From Megaustenia siamemsis (lineage: Eukaryota > Mollusca > Gastropoda > Stylommatophora > Ariophantidae): 64,000 bases of DNA. The stretch's first letter is position 1, and each line of letters opens with the position of its first letter. The notes beneath the pieces are model-generated. The model made no database searches and had not been told where the DNA came from. It worked only from the letters and a program-made list of their open reading frames with translations. A program made the translations under genes and the position numbers. Positions 59,166 through 64,000 of this stretch are shown here, piece by piece. Where the stretch lies: contig JAVIAB010000008.1 in NCBI GenBank assembly GCA_032433765.1, forward strand, positions 43,326,261 through 43,390,260, given 5' to 3'.

Positions 59166-59189
59166 ATAAGGTATATTGCTGGTTCGAAA

Positions 59190-59285
59190 GAAAAAACAAA
59201 TCTACCACGTCTAGGAATGGAACCTAGACCCTTCTGACCAGGAAGCGAGCACACTAACTATTCAGCCACAGAGGCTATCAGTGAA
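59190..59285 (-). mobile_element. SINE-7, tRNA-like head
   Basis: Minus strand tctgtggctgaatagttagt (A-box-like) and tctaggttccattcctag (B-box-like) about 40 nt apart. Could be a SINE head or tRNA relic. No second copy seen. Confidence 0.5.
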
Positions 59286-59485
59286 TTTATGTACTGGGTT
59301 AATTTTTTCATATTTTCAACTTATTCATATGCATAGACGTCTTTACAGAATGATATGTCTTCGTTACGAATCATTTGAAAGCCATGACTTTATGTGCTTT
59401 TTGTGTGTATGGTTTTTTAAAAGCTTATTTGCACCCAGGTCGTTATGTACCGGATTAAATACTTTGGAAAATAGTTACACTAGTT

Positions 59486-59732
59486 TAAAAAAGTAAAGTA
59501 AAGTGCCCCCCGTTGTGCCAAGTGGCAAATAGGGAAAATGGTGTTAGTGACCATACATTTTATAGACCTTCAGCATATGATTTTTTGGGTAATGTGGTCG
59601 GTACTACGCCCGTGCCGCGTTACTTTCCAGAAAAAAATCCGGTACCCATTCACCAAGGCTGGGTAAACCCGAAGCCGTCGGTTGGGATCGAACCCTACCC
59701 CTTGTCCATTGTAGTCCAGTCCACTAACCACC
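59486..59732 (-). mobile_element. SINE-1 copy m, short head but with target duplication
   Basis: Minus-strand copy lacking the first roughly 20 bases of the head (ends at ccactaaccacc). Still flanked by exact repeats gttacactagtt at 59474-59485 and 59733-59744, so it inserted already 5' truncated and lost its A box. Confidence 0.93.
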
Positions 59733-59892
59733 GTTACACTAGTTGCCTTTATAAAATGGATTATTTGTCTTCTTTACAATCTATTTGCAAGAATCTCTTT
59801 AATTACTCGGTTAGTTGTCTTCATTAGAACTTATGTATGTCTTTAAGTATTCCGTTAATTATATTCTTTAGAACTTAGAAATGTTTTCAAGT

Positions 59893-60415
59893 CATCATCA
59901 TCATTGGTTGCGTTCTCTGCATCGAAGGTTGGCTACCATGGAGCGCCATTCCGTTCTGTCTCTTGCTTTAATGGTTCAGATTGTCATAGAATGACTTGTC
60001 CATTTTTTGATGTTACTCGTCCAAGTTAGTCTTTGTCTGCCTCTGCCTCTTTTACATTGTATTCTCTCTTCCAAGATTACTTTTAGTAGGCTGTTGTGTC
60101 TTTTAACATGTCTCAAAAATCTTATTTCTCTTGTTTGAATTGTGTTTAGTAGTTTTCTTTCATTTTTAATTGTAAGACTTTCTCTTTGTTTTCTTTTCTT
60201 TCTATCCAATTCTACATATTCTTCTTTAGATCCACATTTCAAAGGCTTCAATTTTCTGTTCTGTTTTCTTGTCTAATGTCCATGTTTCTGTACCATACAT
60301 GAATATTGAGAAGATAAAACATTCTGCTATTCTTAGTTTTAGCCCTGGTGTTATTTGTTTTGATGTTAATATATTTTTTTTTTCATGGCATTAAAATTAC
60401 TTTTTGCCATTTCTA
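59893..60415 (-). pseudogene. LINE-F copy
   Basis: Tail catcatcatcat at the left. The minus strand includes a frame (59976-60251) with ELDRKKRKQRESLT, IQTREIRFLRHVKRHNSLLK and RGRGRQRLTW, then on toward the ILTSKQITPGLKLRI-equivalent region near 60350. Broken by indels. Confidence 0.9.
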
Positions 60416-60589
60416 TTCTTTAGTTTATATGTCTTTAAGCACTCAGTTTATTATCTTCTTTAGAACTTTGGAAGAAAGTTAAAAAAAAAAAAGTTTAAAA
60501 TGCGCCATTCTATTAGCAAGAATAGAAGCATTGAATGATGACTGAGTTTATTTACAATTTTCCCATCTTTTTAAGAATCCATCTATTTC

Positions 60590-60790
60590 ATTCCCCAGGG
60601 GAAAAGACAAAGAGGAAGACTAAGGAATTCTTGGAGAAGACAGATAAAAGCAGAGATGAAGATGATGGGAAGACATGGAATGATCTTAAAAGAATGGCAA
60701 AAAACAGAACGACTTGGAAAGTGTTTGTTGAAGACCTATGCTCCACGGGCTCTAAAAAGGTAGAAGAAGAAGAAGATATATTTCATTTAT
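60590..60790 (+). pseudogene. LINE-G 3'-end fragment
   Basis: PQGKRQRGRLRNSWRRQIKA then, after a frame change, TWNDLKRMAKNRTTWKVFVE and DLCSTGSK, ending in gaagaagaagaa. Matches 44318-44775. Confidence 0.88.
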
Positions 60791-61045
60791 CCTGTTAGTT
60801 AAGAATCCGTGTTAGACCCTTTTATTCACCTAAAATACACATATATCCCACTCTATTCAATTTGTGCAACATTTATATTTTCCTTTTTTTTTATTGTCGA
60901 GCATGCATATCTTCAATTGTTATACTTCTCGTTAAGTATCAATATCTTCTATGTTTTTACGTTTCATGTTAAATGCATATTTCCACTTTTTCCAACATAG
61001 ATAACTGTATCATTGTAATCTTGTATCCTTCTTGTTAAGTATCTA
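60791..61045. other. Unassigned AT-rich spacer
   Basis: Nothing recognised. Confidence 0.4.
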
Positions 61046-61245
61046 TATTTCCACCATTATCCACATTGTTAAGTATCTATATTTCCACCATTATCCACAT
61101 TGTTAAGTATCCACACTTTCACCTTTAAACTTTGTAGGTAAATAATATTATGCCTTCTTTTATCCTTCTGATCAAGCATCCACACTTTCACCTTTATCCT
61201 TCTGATCAAGCATCCACACTTTCACCTTTATCTTTCTGATCAAAT
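61046..61245. repeat. Short irregular tandem repeats
   Basis: Two to three copies of aagtatctatatttccacca and then three copies of ttctgatcaagcatccacac, at 30-36 bp spacing. Confidence 0.75.
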
Positions 61246-61554
61246 ATCCACGCTTTCAACCTTTGTCCGTCTAGTTAAGAATCAACATTTCACCCTTTAA
61301 CCTTCTGGTTCGGTATGCATATTTCCCATGTTATCCTTTTGGTTAAGTATCCATATTTTCTACATATTAATGTACTGGTTTATGTCCTCTCTGCTATTTA
61401 TGTAAACCATAGATTATGTTCTTACCTCTCAACTACTATGCCTCCCTTTTTGAGGGGAACGTTCTTCCTTCACGCTTGCCAATTCCAGTGGCGTAACTAT
61501 TTGTCTGGGTCCGGGGGCCCTGGTCAATACTAAATAAACATGTGCCAGGGCCCT

Positions 61555-61625
61555 CTGCATTGGGGCTATATCTATCTATCTATTGACCTTTCTAGCCGGA
61601 GCCGCCCATAAGGCATAGACCCAGA
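61555..61625 (-). repeat. Family X 3' end with (ATAG)n tail
   Basis: tatctatctatctattgacc then tttctagccggagccgcc, matching the 3' end of the 12649-12866 element in the same orientation. The remainder of the element is not clear. Confidence 0.7.
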
Positions 61626-62145
61626 TACTCTTTCTCTAATCTAAATTTTGATTCCAGCAGTTTTCAATCTTTCTAAAGATATTTTATCAAATCTTGATAT
61701 TTGTCTCTGTTCTGTGCGAGCAATAGGATGTGCAGGCAATAACAAGACCCAATTAAAAATATTTATTGATTTAAATATACATATTTATAATAATATTTTT
61801 ATATTAAATAAGAGGGAAAATATATTTGAAAATATAATCTATTTTTATAGTCCCCTCAGTGGTGGTGTATTTTGCTAAATAGGACCCAAATACTGCACAC
61901 CCTATAAGTTGCAGCTTCTCTAACAAAAGCCGGGAAATCAGGAGTACCATTACAGATCGCTACATCACCTCGCTATGCTTAAGAGATCATTACTAGATTT
62001 GACTCTCATGACAACGAACCATTCAATCTCTTATTTGTTTTAAACATTTACATTTCAGAATTGTGTGTGTGTGTGTGTTTTTTGGGTGGGGGAGAGGTGG
62101 GGGAGTAGACACAAAGAGACATTATAACTGTGCTTAACAGCATCC
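61626..62145. other. Unassigned AT-rich spacer
   Basis: No gene recognised. Contains a (GT)n run at about 62061-62078. Confidence 0.45.
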
Positions 62146-62149
62146 ACTG

Positions 62150-64000
62150 TACTTTTTACACAAAACTAACTACAACACAGTACTTCTAACACGAAGCTAA
62201 CTACAAAACAGTACTTCTAACACGAAGCTAACTACAACACAGTACTTCTAGAACGAGGCTAACTACAACACAGTACTTCTAACACGAAGCTAACTACAAC
62301 ACAGTACTTTAAACACGAGGCTAACTACAACACAGTACTTCTAACACGAAGCTAACTACAACACAGTACTTCTAACACAAAGCTAACTACAACACAGTAC
62401 TTCTAACACGAAGCTAACTACAACACAGTACTTCTAACACGAGGCTAACTACAAACCAAAACAGTACTTCTAACACGAAGCTAACTACAACACAGTACTT
62501 CTAACACGAGGCTAACTACAACACAGTACTTCTAACACGAAGCTAACTACAACACAGTACTTCTAACACAAAGCTAACTACAACACAGTACTTCTAACAC
62601 GAAGCTAACTACGACACAGTGCTTCTCACACAAAACTAACTACAACACAGTACTTCTAACACAAAGCCAACTACAACACAGTACTTCTCACATAAAGTCA
62701 ACTACAACACAGTACTTCTAAAACAAAGCCAACTACAACACAGTACTTCTCACACAAAGCCAACTACAACACAGTACTTCTAACACAAAGCCAACTACAA
62801 CACAGTACTTCTAACACAAAGCTAACTACAACACAGTACTTCTAACACGAAGCTAACTACAACACAGTACTTTAAACACGAGGCTAACTACAACACAGTA
62901 CTTCTAACACGAAGCTAACTACAACACAGTACTTCTAACACAAAGCTAACTACAACACAGTACTTCTAACACGAAGCTAACTACAACACAGTACTTCTAA
63001 CACGTGGCTAACTACAAAACAGTACTTCTAACACGAAGCTAACTACAACACAGTACTTCTAACACGAGGCTAACTACAACACAGTACTTCTAACACGAAG
63101 CTAACTACAACACAGTACTTCTAACACAAAGCTAACTACAACACAGTACTTCTAACACGAAGCTAACTACGACACAGTGCTTCTCACACAAAACTAACTA
63201 CAACACAGTACTTCTAACACAAAGCCAACTACAACACAGTACTTCTCACATAAAGTCAACTACAACACAGTACTTCTAAAACAAAGCCAACTACAACACA
63301 GTACTTCTCACACAAAGCCAACTACAACACAGTACTTCTAACACAAAGCCAACTACAACACAGTACTTCTAACACAAAGCTAACTACAAAACAGTACTTC
63401 TAACACAAAGCCAACTACAACACAGTACTTCTACACAAAACCAACTACAACACAGTACTTATCATACAAAGCTAACTACAACACATTACTTCTAACAAAA
63501 AGCCAACTACAACACAGTACTTCTCACACAAAGCTAACTACAACACAGTACTTCTCACACAAAGCCAACTACAACACAGTACTTCTAACACAAAGCCAAC
63601 GACAACACAATACTTCTAACACAAAGCCAACTACAACACAGTACTTCTCACACAAAGCTAACTACAACACATTACTTCTAACACAAAGCTATTTACAACA
63701 CAGTACTTCTAACACAAAGCTAACTACAACACAGTACTTCTCACACAAAGCCAACTACAACACAGTACTTCTAACACAAAGCCAACTACAACACAGTACT
63801 TCTAACACAAAGCTAACTATAACACAGCACTTCTCACACAAAGCTAACAAAAACACAGCACTTCTCACACAAAGCTAACTACAACACAGTACTTCTCAAA
63901 CAAAGCCAACTACAATACAGTACTTCTAAAACAAAGCCAACTACAACACAGTACTTCTCACACAAAGCCAACTACAACACAGTACTTCTAACACAAAGCC
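62150..64000. repeat. 31-bp minisatellite continuing past the window
   Basis: About 60 units of 31 bp containing ctaactacaacacagtactt. Marker variants (actttaaacacgagg, gacacagtgcttctcacac) recur in the same order about 558-563 bp apart (62308/62871 and 62611/63169), showing an 18-unit block duplication. The right half is dominated by acacaaagccaac variants. Confidence 0.97.

Overview
The window looks like metazoan nuclear DNA that is almost entirely repetitive. It has no operons, no bacterial-type genes and no host gene I can recognise. The coding traces are transposable-element remnants: one mariner DNA transposon, about 19 LINE pieces in seven or eight families, and at least 13 copies of one tRNA-derived SINE plus several other SINE-like repeats. 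The LINE C-termini and SINE style fit a lophotrochozoan, possibly a gastropod mollusc. That is inference from general familiarity, not from a search.

About 19 kb of the 64 kb (my sum of array lengths) is minisatellite or microsatellite, mostly 18-59 bp units in arrays of 0.1-2.6 kb, each with a different monomer. From left to right the main arrays are 48 bp (1-960), 43 bp (3.2-4.1 kb, two diverged halves around a SINE), CA-rich (6.2 kb), 46 and 45 bp (6.5-7.2 kb), 25 bp (8.4-9.8 kb), 40, 56 and 47 bp (16.7-20.0 kb), 59 bp (31.5-32.7 kb), 38 bp (33.8-34.4 kb), 36 bp (37.4-39.1 kb), 28 and 45 bp (42.4-43.9 kb), 56 bp (46.2-46.7 kb), 51 bp (48.2-48.9 kb), 26 bp (49.5-50.3 kb), 50 bp (51.1-53.7 kb) and 31 bp (62.2 kb to the window end). 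Several have unit lengths divisible by three and so produce long but uninformative open frames, the longest 630 codons.

The transposable elements lie between and inside the arrays. Many SINE copies keep intact target-site duplications, which allows insertion order to be read: a SINE inside a LINE at 23.7 kb, and two SINEs sharing one target at 12.4-12.9 kb. The mariner at 1.86-3.21 kb has a frameshifted transposase with a substituted catalytic residue. An unclassified dispersed repeat (family D) occurs about seven times, often beside minisatellites, and one array (18.1-18.9 kb) may be an amplified piece of it.

The best candidate for something biologically unusual is a hammerhead-ribozyme-like sequence on the minus strand at 24619-24655. 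It sits inside an element with 36-bp inverted ends, and a degraded relative forms a fold-back at 4.36-4.50 kb. I found no convincing new gene system. Coordinates of repeat edges are read by eye and may be off by a few bases.
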